This document shows, one piece after another, positions 45,434 through 54,195 of a stretch of 64,000 nt of DNA. Source of the stretch: DASVRZ01 sp038230215 (GTDB lineage Bacteria; Verrucomicrobiota; Verrucomicrobiia; Chthoniobacterales; DASVRZ01); contig JBBRNR010000001.1 in the NCBI GenBank assembly GCA_038230215.1, positions 310,001-374,000 on the forward strand. The letters run 5' to 3'. The stretch's first letter is position 1, and every line of letters starts with the position of its first letter. The notes under the pieces were generated by a model, which was not told the DNA's origin, did not search any database, and was given only the letters and a program-made list of their open reading frames with translations. Both the position numbers and the translations under genes were made by a program.

Positions 45434-46807
45434 ATGGAACAACGAATTCGCGAAAAAATGCAATTAGCCGGTCTCAGCGAATCGGCCATCTCGGCCTTTC
45501 TCGCAGGTTACGCGCAACTCCAGGCGAACGTCACCGGATTGATCGCCGAGAGCGAGATCGCACCCGTCACGGAGCTGCCAAAAGCAGGCGAGTTGCGGGC
45601 CAATGGCGCGGCAGGGCTGCTCGAAAAAACAGTGGTGATCAAGCTAAACGGCGGTCTCGGTACTAGCATGGGATTGGAAAAGGCGAAGTCGCTCCTGCCG
45701 ATCCGCGACGGGCTGACGTTTCTCGACCTGATCGCACGGCAGATTCTCCATTTGCAAAAACAGGGTCGAGTCAGGTTTCTCTTGATGAACAGCTTTTCCA
45801 CGAGCGCGGACACGCTGGATTTCCTCAAGGCCTATCCCGCACTGGGCGACGATCTGGAGTTGATGCAAAACCGGGTTCCGAAGCTGGAAGTCGCGACACT
45901 CACGCCCATCGAATGGCCTGCCAACCCCGCGCTGGAATGGTGTCCGCCGGGCCATGGCGACATTTACCCATCGTTGTTAGGCTCCGGTTTGCTGGATCGA
46001 TTGCTAGACAGTGGAGTTAGATATTTATTTGTCTCCAATGCCGACAATCTAGGCGCGACTTTGGACCCGGCGATCCTGGAATATTTCGCGGCGAGCGATT
46101 TGTCCTTTCTAATGGAAGTCACCAAGCGAACGAATGCCGATCGCAAAGGTGGGCATCTCGCGAGAGATGTTAATACGGGGCGGCTCCTGCTGCGTGAGTC
46201 CGCCCAATGTCCCGAGACGGACATGGACGAGTTTCAGAACATTGGGAGGCATCGTTTCTTCAATACTAACAATCTCTGGATTCGGCTGGATCGTCTAAAA
46301 GAAACGATGCTGGCGAACAGCGGCGTGCTGCCATTGCCAATGATTCGAAATACGAAGACAGTCGATCCGCGCGACGCCGGTTCGCCGAAGGTTTATCAAC
46401 TGGAGACCGCCATGGGCGCGGCCATCGGCGCGTTTTCCGACACGGGCGCCATCGAAGTCTCGCGCGAGCGTTTTGCGCCCGTGAAATCGACGGCGGATTT
46501 GCTGGCCTTGCGATCGGACGCGTACGAGGTGACGGAAGATTCACGGTTGGTACTAGCGGAGTTGAGAAATGGCCAGCCGCCGTTTGTCGATCTCGATGGA
46601 AAGAACTACAAATTTGTCGATCAACTGGACGCGGCGATTCCGCATGGCGCGCCTTCGTTGCTGAAATGCGAGAAGCTGGTCGTGAAAGGTCCGGTGCGCT
46701 TTAACTCCAATGTGAAAATCGTAGGAAGTGTTAGCATCGAAAACTCAACGAACGAAGCGAAGTTAGTTCCGGCTGGTGTTTTGGAAAATGAAACTGTTAG
46801 ACTCTAA
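45434..46807 (+). CDS. UTP-glucose-1-phosphate (or UDP-HexNAc) uridylyltransferase, eukaryote-like UDPGP family
   Basis: 457 residues from ATG 45434. The nucleotide-binding motif KLNGGLGTSMGLEKAKSLLPI near 72 is that of eukaryotic-type UGPases, not of bacterial GalU. Further landmarks are PPGHGDIYPSLL, YLFVSNADNLGATLD, FNTNNLWI and the C-terminal left-handed beta-helix start (KGPVRFNSNVKIVGSV). It supplies UDP-glucose or a related sugar for surface glycans. The HD-hydrolase gene begins 4 bp downstream. Confidence 0.88.
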   Translation: MEQRIREKMQLAGLSESAISAFLAGYAQLQANVTGLIAESEIAPVTELPKAGELRANGAAGLLEKTVVIKLNGGLGTSMGLEKAKSLLPIRDGLTFLDLIARQILHLQKQGRVRFLLMNSFSTSADTLDFLKAYPALGDDLELMQNRVPKLEVATLTPIEWPANPALEWCPPGHGDIYPSLLGSGLLDRLLDSGVRYLFVSNADNLGATLDPAILEYFAASDLSFLMEVTKRTNADRKGGHLARDVNTGRLLLRESAQCPETDMDEFQNIGRHRFFNTNNLWIRLDRLKETMLANSGVLPLPMIRNTKTVDPRDAGSPKVYQLETAMGAAIGAFSDTGAIEVSRERFAPVKSTADLLALRSDAYEVTEDSRLVLAELRNGQPPFVDLDGKNYKFVDQLDAAIPHGAPSLLKCEKLVVKGPVRFNSNVKIVGSVSIENSTNEAKLVPAGVLENETVRL

Positions 46808-46811
46808 CATC

Positions 46812-47345
46812 ATGCCCAGTCATTCGATTCATCTGGTTTTGCGGGCAGCGGCATTCGCAGCAAGGAAACATCGCTCGCAGACTCGCGCCGACGGTGTCAC
46901 ACCGTATTTTTCGCACGTAACCCGGGTTGCATTTGTCTTGCGCGATCTCTATGGAATCGATGATCCGACGGCGCTCGCGGCGGCTTTTCTGCACGATACG
47001 TTGGAGGATACCGACACGGATTACGATGAGTTGGCGGACAATTTCGGGAAGCTGGCCGCCGATTATGTGGTGGCGCTAACCAAGAACGCGATGCTACCGA
47101 AAAGCGAGCGAGAGACGGAATATTTCGCGCGATTAGGAGCGGCTCCAGAAGTGGTGCAAATCATCAAACTGGCCGACTGCTATGATAACATCACCGATCG
47201 CGCTGGTGGTCCGAAGATGCCAAAAACAATGGACACGGCGAGGAAATTGCTGGTCCAGTTTGAGCCGGGTCTGCGCACCGAGGCTGGCAAAAACGCGTGG
47301 CGTTTCTTGCAGACGCTGATCAGCGAAATCGAGAGCGGGGAATAA
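46812..47345 (+). CDS. HD-domain hydrolase, small alarmone hydrolase (Mesh1)-like
   Basis: 177 residues. The RelA/SpoT hydrolase pattern is present: FAARKHRSQTRADGVTPYFSHV, then AAAFLHDTLEDTDTDY (HD motif) and IIKLADCYDNITDR. There is no synthetase, TGS or ACT domain, so it resembles the stand-alone hydrolases Mesh1/SAH that cleave (p)ppGpp or, in animals, NADPH. ATG 46812 lies right after the uridylyltransferase gene, indicating an operon. Confidence 0.83.
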   Translation: MPSHSIHLVLRAAAFAARKHRSQTRADGVTPYFSHVTRVAFVLRDLYGIDDPTALAAAFLHDTLEDTDTDYDELADNFGKLAADYVVALTKNAMLPKSERETEYFARLGAAPEVVQIIKLADCYDNITDRAGGPKMPKTMDTARKLLVQFEPGLRTEAGKNAWRFLQTLISEIESGE

Positions 47346-47348
47346 AGG

Positions 47349-47933
47349 CTAGCGCATTTCGCGCGTGACCTCGACCCAGGCCATTCCGGCTGCTTTTGCG
47401 GCGGCGATGCCGGTGGGGCTGTCCTCAAAGACGAGGCATTTCGCGGGGTTCACTCCTAACATTGCGGCGGCTTTTAAAAAAGGCTCCGGATCGGGCTTGC
47501 CATGGATCACGTCCTCGGCGGCGACCATGGCATCGAAGCAGCCCTCGAGTTTGACGCCACGCAGGATTTCCTCGATCACACGGCGGAATCCACCCGAGGC
47601 GACCGCCATGGGAATCTGGCCACGCCATTGCTTAATGACTTCAATGACGGGTTGGATTGGAACAGCCTCGCCGAGGTGATGAAGGAAATATTTTTCCTTG
47701 TTGTCCACGACCTCGCTCTCATCGAAATCGGCCTGCGCACGCTCGCGGACGATCTCGGCGACGCGGTCCGTCTTGGTGCCACCGAGAGAGTAAAAAACGT
47801 CCTCCGGGAAAAACGCCGACCATTTTCCCAAGGCATAAGTCCAGGCGTCGAAATGGAGCGGCATGGTGTCGGCGATGGTGCCATCGACATCGAAAATGAA
47901 GGCCTCAAACGGTCCCGGCGGCAATTGGAGCAT
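47349..47933 (-). CDS. HAD-superfamily phosphatase, beta-phosphoglucomutase-like
   Basis: 194 residues. HAD motif I FIFDVDGTIADTMPLH, motif II VASGG, motif III Lys in HGKPDPEPFL, and motif IV VFEDSPTGIAAAKAAG. The helical cap after motif I makes it a subclass I enzyme close to YqaB/beta-phosphoglucomutase; a sugar phosphate is the likely substrate. ATG 47933 is chosen because upstream codons read through the heptamer repeat. The 3' end faces the HD gene across 3 bp. Confidence 0.88.
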   Translation of the reverse strand: MLQLPPGPFEAFIFDVDGTIADTMPLHFDAWTYALGKWSAFFPEDVFYSLGGTKTDRVAEIVRERAQADFDESEVVDNKEKYFLHHLGEAVPIQPVIEVIKQWRGQIPMAVASGGFRRVIEEILRGVKLEGCFDAMVAAEDVIHGKPDPEPFLKAAAMLGVNPAKCLVFEDSPTGIAAAKAAGMAWVEVTREMR

Positions 47934-47938
47934 GGGAA

Positions 47939-48019
47939 GGAAGAGAAACCTGAAACCTGAAACTTGAAAGCTGAAAAAGCGTTTATTAGTTTCCTGTTTG
48001 CGGTCTGCGGTTTCTCTTC
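47939..48019. repeat. Inverted run of GAAANNN heptamers (copy 3)
   Basis: The clearest copy: GAAACCT GAAACCT, then GAAACTT, GAAAGCT, GAAA follow GGAAGA. The opposite arm on the other strand starts CGAAGAGAAACCGCAGACCG. It lies between the divergent HAD phosphatase and ilvH genes and therefore next to both promoters. The remainder of the gap (48020-48084) holds nothing I can name. Confidence 0.7.
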
Positions 48020-48084
48020 GTGCTTTTTTCCGTTGACGAACTGGGCAAATCTCCCCACAGTCTGCGGCCCCTATTGCTCCGATT

Positions 48085-48558
48085 ATGCGCCACACCATCT
48101 CTGTTCTAGTCGAAAATAAATTCGGCGTTCTCGCTCGTGTCGCCGGCATGTTTAGCGGACGCGGATTTAACATCGACTCGCTCAACGTCGGTCCGAGCAA
48201 CGACAATACCTCGCGCATGACCATCGTTGTTCGCGGCGACGATACCGTTCTCGAGCAGGTCACGAAGCAACTCAACAAGTTAATCGACGTGATCGAGATC
48301 CAGGATTTCCACGACGACGGATATGTGGATCGCGAACTCGTGATGATGCGCGTCGCGGTCGATGCGAAAACACGGCCTGAAGTCATCCAAATCTGCGACA
48401 TCTTTCGCGCCAAAATCATCGACGTGCAGCACAAGAAACTCGCCATCGAGATCACCGGCAACGAGAGCAAGATCAACAAATTCCTCAAGTTGATGGAAGG
48501 CTTCGGCATCAGCGATGTCACCCGCACCGGCAAAGTCGCGCTCGCTAGAGTCGAATGA
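48085..48558 (+). CDS. ilvH: Acetolactate synthase small (regulatory) subunit
   Basis: 157 residues. The N-terminal ACT domain begins MRHTISVLVENKFGVLARVAGMFSGRGFNIDSLNVGPS, the standard IlvH sequence, followed by the second domain (LVMMRVAVDAKTRPEVIQICDIF). It activates and gives valine feedback control to IlvB/IlvI in branched-chain amino acid synthesis. The catalytic subunit gene is not in the window. ilvC follows 43 bp downstream. Confidence 0.95.
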   Translation: MRHTISVLVENKFGVLARVAGMFSGRGFNIDSLNVGPSNDNTSRMTIVVRGDDTVLEQVTKQLNKLIDVIEIQDFHDDGYVDRELVMMRVAVDAKTRPEVIQICDIFRAKIIDVQHKKLAIEITGNESKINKFLKLMEGFGISDVTRTGKVALARVE

Positions 48559-48601
48559 AACTCGACTGAAAATTTCCAACTAATTTCCTAACTAAAACAC
48601 C

Positions 48602-49627
48602 ATGCCCGCTAAAGTATATACCGACAAAGACGCCGATCTCGCCGTCCTCAACAACAAAATTTGCGCCGTGATCGGCTTTGGCTCCCAAGGCCATGCCCAC
48701 GCGCTGAACCTTAAGGAAAGTGGCGTCAAAGTCGTCATCGGCCTTTATCCCGGCTCCAAGTCGGCCGCAGTCGCCAAGGAAAAAGGCTTCGAGGTTCTTA
48801 ACGCTGCCGACGCGGTGAAAAAAGCCGACGTCATCATGATCGCCGTGCCCGACATGAAGCAGGCCGACGTTTACAATAACGACGTGCATCCCAACCTGAC
48901 CAAGGGCAAAACGCTCGTTTTCAGCCACGGTCTTTCCGTGCATTTCAAACTCATTGATCTGCATCCCGATATCGACGTCATCATGGTCGCGCCGAAAGGC
49001 CCTGGCCACATGGTCCGCCGCCTTTACGTCGAGGGAAAAGGCATGCCAGCGCTCATCGCAGTCCAACAAAACGTCTCAAAAAAAGCCAAGAAAACCGCTC
49101 TCGCCTGGGCCAAAGGCATCGGCTCCACTCGTGCCGGCGTCATCGAAACCACTTTCAAGGAAGAAACCGAGACCGATCTTTTCGGCGAGCAAGCCGTTCT
49201 CTGTGGCGGCGCTGCGGCGCTGATTCAAGCGGGTTACGAGACACTCGTCGAAGCCGGTTACCAGCCCGAGATGGCCTATTTCGAGTGCTTGCATGAGCTG
49301 AAACTCATCTGCGATCTCGTCTATGAATCCGGCATTTCCGGCATGCGCTTCAGCATTTCGGAAACGGCTAAATATGGCGACATCACCCGTGGTCCCCGCA
49401 TCATCAACGATAAGACCAAAAAGGAGATGAAGAAAATCCTTAAAGAGATCCAGTCCGGCAAATTCACCAAGGAATGGGTCGCCGAATACAAGGGCGGCTT
49501 GAAAAACTACAACGCGCTTCTGAAGGCTGGCGAGAAACACAGCATCGAGAAAACCGGCGAACGCCTCCGCGGCCTGATGCCGTTCATCGCGAAGAAAAAC
49601 ATCAAGGGCAGTCAGGCGTCCTACTAG
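48602..49627 (+). CDS. ilvC: Ketol-acid reductoisomerase (NADP+)
   Basis: Second step of valine and isoleucine synthesis. 341 residues, class I (short) enzyme: VIGFGSQGHAHALNLKESG for cofactor binding, VAPKGPGHMVRR, DLFGEQAVLCGG, and the helical C-terminal domain with YFECLHELKLICDLVYE. It is paired with ilvH and closed by a strong terminator. Confidence 0.97.
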   Translation: MPAKVYTDKDADLAVLNNKICAVIGFGSQGHAHALNLKESGVKVVIGLYPGSKSAAVAKEKGFEVLNAADAVKKADVIMIAVPDMKQADVYNNDVHPNLTKGKTLVFSHGLSVHFKLIDLHPDIDVIMVAPKGPGHMVRRLYVEGKGMPALIAVQQNVSKKAKKTALAWAKGIGSTRAGVIETTFKEETETDLFGEQAVLCGGAAALIQAGYETLVEAGYQPEMAYFECLHELKLICDLVYESGISGMRFSISETAKYGDITRGPRIINDKTKKEMKKILKEIQSGKFTKEWVAEYKGGLKNYNALLKAGEKHSIEKTGERLRGLMPFIAKKNIKGSQASY

Positions 49628-49648
49628 CATTCGCCTGTAACTCCGCTC

Positions 49649-49683
49649 AAAAAAGGCAGGCTCGCGAGGGTCTGCCTTTTTTT
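49649..49683 (+). terminator. Intrinsic terminator of ilvH-ilvC
   Basis: AAAAAAGGCAG (49649-49659) pairs with CTGCCTTTTTT (49672-49682) around a GC-rich loop, followed by more T. It lies 21 bp after the ilvC stop codon. Confidence 0.88.
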
Positions 49684-49771
49684 CTGCCCCACCTGCGTTG
49701 GCGGCCGTTCTAAAGCTGTTTACATTTTCCTGCTTGACTTCACGGGGGAAAATTTTTCATCGTGCGAGTCC

Positions 49772-50725
49772 GTGAAACTTCTCCCTCCATTTTTACTGTT
49801 GTTTGTGGTGTCGGTTTTACCGGCGACGGCGCAAACGCCCGAAGCCCGCGTGTTGCCACCACAGATCGATCAATTGCGAGAGTATGGCAGTGCATCCGTG
49901 CCTTCTTTGCCGCCCGATGAGACGGCTAATGGAAGCCCGATGCCCACGTATGCCGCACAAAGCCCCGGTGATGATGATCTCGGGCAACAGGTGATCTTGA
50001 AGTCGAAAAATGAATATCAGCCTCTCTCTGCTTTTGCGGCGACGAACATTCTCTACACGTCGAATGTCGCCCTGACCGATGGCTTTGAGCAGGAGGACTG
50101 GTTCTGGCGATCCACGCTGGGCGTCACCTATGCGCCGCGTTTTGGGAACTATCTGCTCGGAAACATCAGCATCTCCGAGGATATTTTTCGCTACGATAAA
50201 TTTGATGTGCTGAATTTCGAGAGCCTGAATATCAGTGCCGGGCTGGCTTACAATCTCTGGTTTTTTTACGGGATCAACGCGGGGCTGGAGTTTAATTACA
50301 CGCGTCTGACGAGTGGTGGAGTGAATGAGGAAATCTTTTCCAACCGCTCGGTCTCACTGGCTTTATCCCGAAATTTTTACATCAACCGGGCGCAGTATTT
50401 CTATGTCGTGGGCGGTGCCGAGATCGGCTGGAGCGACCCACAGGAGGCAGAGCGCGATGAATTTACCCTGCTCGGCGGTTATCATGTGCGTCTATCGAGA
50501 AGCTTCGAACTCGATCTCTCCTATCGCGTTGGCTACTACCACTACACCCAGATCGATCGCGAGGATGTAAACCAGTCAATACAGGCAGGCGCACGCTATA
50601 ATTTTACGAAGTGGTTCAGCGCAAATGCCTCCGTGAGTGGTGTCTTTAACGGATCGGACCGGACAGGTTTTGACTATCAAGCCCTGAATACAGGAGGCGG
50701 TCTCTCTTTCAACTGGAAATTTTAA
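49772..50725 (+). CDS. Outer-membrane beta-barrel protein
   Basis: 317 residues from a GTG start, with signal peptide (MKLLPPFLLLFVVSVLPATAQ). After a Pro-rich linker, alternating aromatic/hydrophobic strands (YLLGNISISEDIF; YFYVVGGAEIGW; FELDLSYRVGYYHY) continue to a C-terminal Phe (GGGLSFNWKF), the usual end of an outer-membrane barrel. No specific family recognised. The FecR-domain gene starts 14 bp downstream, so the two envelope proteins are made together, perhaps as a surface protein and its outer-membrane partner. Confidence 0.72.
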   Translation: MKLLPPFLLLFVVSVLPATAQTPEARVLPPQIDQLREYGSASVPSLPPDETANGSPMPTYAAQSPGDDDLGQQVILKSKNEYQPLSAFAATNILYTSNVALTDGFEQEDWFWRSTLGVTYAPRFGNYLLGNISISEDIFRYDKFDVLNFESLNISAGLAYNLWFFYGINAGLEFNYTRLTSGGVNEEIFSNRSVSLALSRNFYINRAQYFYVVGGAEIGWSDPQEAERDEFTLLGGYHVRLSRSFELDLSYRVGYYHYTQIDREDVNQSIQAGARYNFTKWFSANASVSGVFNGSDRTGFDYQALNTGGGLSFNWKF

Positions 50726-50739
50726 AACGACATTCCGCC

Positions 50740-53364
50740 ATGAAATATACCTCTCTTACCGCCCTGATTGCAGCCGCGACTTTCCTAGGTTCGCTGACTG
50801 CCGAGCCGCTGAAAAAAGCGGAAGTCACCCAGATTATCAATCAGGTCGGTATCGTCCAACCGGGTTCGGGTGAGCGTCCCGCGGCCGTCAGTGATGTGGT
50901 GGAAGGCAAACTCGGAGTGCGTACCGGCCAGAAATCGCGGGCGGAATTGGTTTTCGCGGATGAGACCCTGACCCGGCTCGGTGCGAATACGATTTTCAAT
51001 TTTGAAGATGGCAGCCGAAACATGGATCTCAATCAGGGAACTATCCTCTTGCAAGTGCCCAAAAACGCGGGCGGCGCCACGATCAAGACGGCGGCTGTGA
51101 CTGCCGCAGTAACGGGGACAACCATTCTTTTTGAACACACTCCGGCCCCAGTCGTGCCCGATGCCTTGAAGCGTGCGGAGGAGCAACGTCACCGCAAGCC
51201 GCACGGCTACATCAAAGCGATGGTTCTGGAGGGCCATTTGCGCGTTTGGCTGAAAAACAAACCAGGCGAATCCATCCTCCTCGGCCCGGGGCAGATGCTC
51301 ATCATGGCCGATGATGCCACCGAGATTCCCGAGCCGGTGGATTTCGACATTGAAACCGTCGTGTCCACTTCCAAACTCATCGACCAGGCCGTTTGGTTAC
51401 AGCATAAGCGCCGATTGGAGATGAACCTGATCACGGGAGAAATTCTGGAACAGCGGAAACGCAAACACTCCGGGGAACTGATGGAAACCAACCTCCTCAT
51501 CAATGGGCGCGGCACCACCGTCGTCATGACGAATGATGACGCACGGCAACACGTTAAAGACAGCACTCAGGTCAAGATTCAATCCACTCCGACTCCGAGT
51601 AAAACTCCTTCGTCGACTCCCCAAACGACGGTGACGCCAACTCCGCGGCCCTCACCAACAATCACCCCAGAGCCAACAATTACGCCCGATCCCTCAGTGA
51701 CTCCTGAGCCCACAGTCACGCCTGAACCCACTGCAACTCCGGATCCGTCGGTGACTCCAGGTCCATCGGTGACGCCGGAAAATACCCTCCAGACGTTTTC
51801 TTCCCAAGGGGCAACCAATACGATCAACGATGACTCGCCCGGAAATTACGATACGACAGGCAATGTGACGACTGTCGATGAATTGACGGATTACTCAGAG
51901 GGCGGCACCTCAGTTTTCCCGACGGACGGGGACAATTTTAGCGTCATCAGCAACGGGGGCGCGGCTCCGACCGGCTCACCGGCTCCTCTTTACACAGGGA
52001 CCAAAGTTACCACGGTGATTCCTGCTGTTACTGCATTTGCGGCCCCTTTTGCCGTGGTGGCGGCACCTCCAAAATCGTTTGTCGAATTGGATTACCGGAT
52101 GCTAACCGATGAGAATGGTGGCGATGGGTCAAACAATGACCACGTGAAATTCACCATCACCGGCGTCAATGGAATGGAAGTCAGCTACGTCATCACGCGC
52201 GACCAATTGGTCGATGCGAATGGTTTTCCGACGGCCCTGGCCCGGAACAATGTAGGTGGATACGCCACGGGAACAGACTGGCTGACGTTGAAACTGGAGC
52301 TGACCCCATTTTTAAACTTGGGCGACGCCACCTTCTCGATTGCGGTGGAGGATTACGATGGCAACACAGTCGATACCGCTCTTGCTCTGGATCGCTATCA
52401 AGTCACGGGCGATACATCTCTCCCAGCAAACTCGAACCTAATCGGAATTTATTCAGCCACCTTCCCCGATGGGGTAACGTTTGGTGATAATGACGGGGAA
52501 TACCGCGCGCCGAGTTTGCGTGGAATTGAAAATACCGACATTTATGGGCCAGGTTCCAGTGGCGGCATATTCAACGCGACGACAGACACCGGCGATTTGG
52601 TGGTAAATGCACCGATTTTGGCGGACACAGGTATCAATAAGAGCAATCCCAACAATGAAGTTCCCATCCAATACGGTGGCGAAGGTGGCAAGGTGAACCT
52701 GAAATCCACCCAATCCTCGGTAGTTGTAAACTCGACTGTGCAGGTCGCATCAGACGATTCCGAATCGAACCGTGTCAGTGCCTCTGGGGGAGAAATCAAT
52801 GTTGTGAGCGACCGTAGCGGCGGCGATGGCGTGGTCATTAACAACACCGGCGAACTCCTTTCTCTCTTAAATAACGCCTCTCCCGGGCCCGGTGGAAAAA
52901 TCACCATCCGAGCGGGCGATTCCAACGTCCTCATCAATGGCGGCAAAGTCATTGCCACACGCGGCACGGTCGATATCACAGCGCCGGGAGACGGTCGCCA
53001 GATTACCGTGAGCAATGCCGAGCTTCGTGGCGATGTCGTCAAGATCGGTGCCTTGGGAGATCGTGGACAACTCATCATTGGCGGCAGCACCATCTCTGCC
53101 GATACGACGCTGAAACTCTACGGAAATGCGAGCAACGGCTCGGTCACTTTCGTGGGAGACACGACTTTGAATGGCGCGAACGCTCAAAAAATCATTTCTG
53201 CCAATACAGTGACCGTGCAGGATTCTGTCAAAGTGCAAGTGAACGGCACGGCTGCCACGGTTTACACCAACCACCCCAACTACACGGGTTCCGGTGGAAA
53301 CAACAGCACCACGGGTACCTTCACTAATAGTGGTGCCACAACTGTGGCTCCGCCGCCATTTTAA
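50740..53364 (+). CDS. FecR-domain surface protein with TPEP-type linker and filamentous-haemagglutinin-like C-terminus
   Basis: 874 residues; signal peptide (MKYTSLTALIAAATFLGSLTA). Residues ~40-200 are a FecR-like domain (DVVEGKLGVRTGQKSRAELVF; LNQGTILLQVPKNAGGATIKT). Residues ~290-350 form a linker of six-residue repeats such as VTPEPT and ATPDPS, coded by 18-bp repeats. The last ~270 residues look like a right-handed beta-helix (GGEINVVSDRSGGDGVVINN; GKITIRAGDSNVLING), similar to filamentous haemagglutinin. There is no transmembrane helix, so this is not a classical anti-sigma FecR. A secreted or surface-bound structural protein is likely. Confidence 0.75.
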   Translation: MKYTSLTALIAAATFLGSLTAEPLKKAEVTQIINQVGIVQPGSGERPAAVSDVVEGKLGVRTGQKSRAELVFADETLTRLGANTIFNFEDGSRNMDLNQGTILLQVPKNAGGATIKTAAVTAAVTGTTILFEHTPAPVVPDALKRAEEQRHRKPHGYIKAMVLEGHLRVWLKNKPGESILLGPGQMLIMADDATEIPEPVDFDIETVVSTSKLIDQAVWLQHKRRLEMNLITGEILEQRKRKHSGELMETNLLINGRGTTVVMTNDDARQHVKDSTQVKIQSTPTPSKTPSSTPQTTVTPTPRPSPTITPEPTITPDPSVTPEPTVTPEPTATPDPSVTPGPSVTPENTLQTFSSQGATNTINDDSPGNYDTTGNVTTVDELTDYSEGGTSVFPTDGDNFSVISNGGAAPTGSPAPLYTGTKVTTVIPAVTAFAAPFAVVAAPPKSFVELDYRMLTDENGGDGSNNDHVKFTITGVNGMEVSYVITRDQLVDANGFPTALARNNVGGYATGTDWLTLKLELTPFLNLGDATFSIAVEDYDGNTVDTALALDRYQVTGDTSLPANSNLIGIYSATFPDGVTFGDNDGEYRAPSLRGIENTDIYGPGSSGGIFNATTDTGDLVVNAPILADTGINKSNPNNEVPIQYGGEGGKVNLKSTQSSVVVNSTVQVASDDSESNRVSASGGEINVVSDRSGGDGVVINNTGELLSLLNNASPGPGGKITIRAGDSNVLINGGKVIATRGTVDITAPGDGRQITVSNAELRGDVVKIGALGDRGQLIIGGSTISADTTLKLYGNASNGSVTFVGDTTLNGANAQKIISANTVTVQDSVKVQVNGTAATVYTNHPNYTGSGGNNSTTGTFTNSGATTVAPPPF

Positions 53365-53491
53365 GGGAGCTTTACTAAAAGCCAGTTTGCATGGCGGGGC
53401 GCCATTTCCTGTGACTCTTTGAAAACTGAAGAGGCGACAAGTATGCCGCCTCTCCGTTACCATCAATTTGACTGATTTTTCGTAAACGGGT

Positions 53492-54133
53492 CTAGCTCAA
53501 GGTGTATTCGGCGATGAACTGGCCGGCTTCCTTCTTCACCGTGCGTTTCACCTCGGTGCGGAGGAGCTTGCGAAACATCTCCTCCTCCATGTTGCCGATG
53601 GAGGGATAGACTTCCAGAAGATCCATTAGCGGCGAATGGTGCTCGACGATTTTTTTCACGCCGCCCTCCGTGACGAATTCACTGAGATAACCCTCGGCGT
53701 CGCGCAGTTTCCCGAGCGACTTGGCGCGTTCGGCGGGAGTCTCGCCCTTGATTTTCGCCTCGTGGTGGGCGGTTTCGGACTGGTAAAGTTTAAAGAGCAA
53801 TTTTTCCGCGGCACTGGCTCCGTAGAGGGAATTGGCGGCTTCGAGCAGGGCGGTAGTGAAAGGATTGGCGGCCTGTGGAAACAGCTCGAGCGATTTCGGA
53901 GTGAGCATGTAAAAAAGCTCCGGGCGTCCGATGCGTCCGGTCGATTGCGGGGCTCGCTTGGTGGTGAGATAACCTTGACGATGGAGCGACAGGCAGTGCT
54001 GTTTGACTCCCATATAGCTCATTCCGAGCTTTTCAGACATGCGAGCGACAGCCATGCCTTCGCTGCGTTTGAGCAGATTGATGATACTGATCCGCTGGCT
54101 GCGGCCGATTTGTTGGATAATTTTTTGGTTCAT
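53492..54133 (-). CDS. Winged-helix transcriptional regulator (ArsR/SufR-like)
   Basis: 213 residues. The N-terminal winged helix (SQRISIINLLKRSEGMAVARMSEKLGMSYMGVKQHCLSL, then RPELFYMLTPKS) is that of the DeoR/ArsR-type group to which SufR belongs. The cysteines that bind the iron-sulfur cluster in SufR are not seen, so the signal is unknown. The gene is followed by a GAGGCG/CGCCTC hairpin (53431-53452). A second-HtrA gene lies 62 bp upstream on the same strand. Confidence 0.75.
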   Translation of the reverse strand: MNQKIIQQIGRSQRISIINLLKRSEGMAVARMSEKLGMSYMGVKQHCLSLHRQGYLTTKRAPQSTGRIGRPELFYMLTPKSLELFPQAANPFTTALLEAANSLYGASAAEKLLFKLYQSETAHHEAKIKGETPAERAKSLGKLRDAEGYLSEFVTEGGVKKIVEHHSPLMDLLEVYPSIGNMEEEMFRKLLRTEVKRTVKKEAGQFIAEYTLS

Positions 54134-54195
54134 ATTGAGCGTTAAGTCTTATTCGGGTGGTAAAGTAAGAAAAGATGTATTTTATTTTATTTTTT

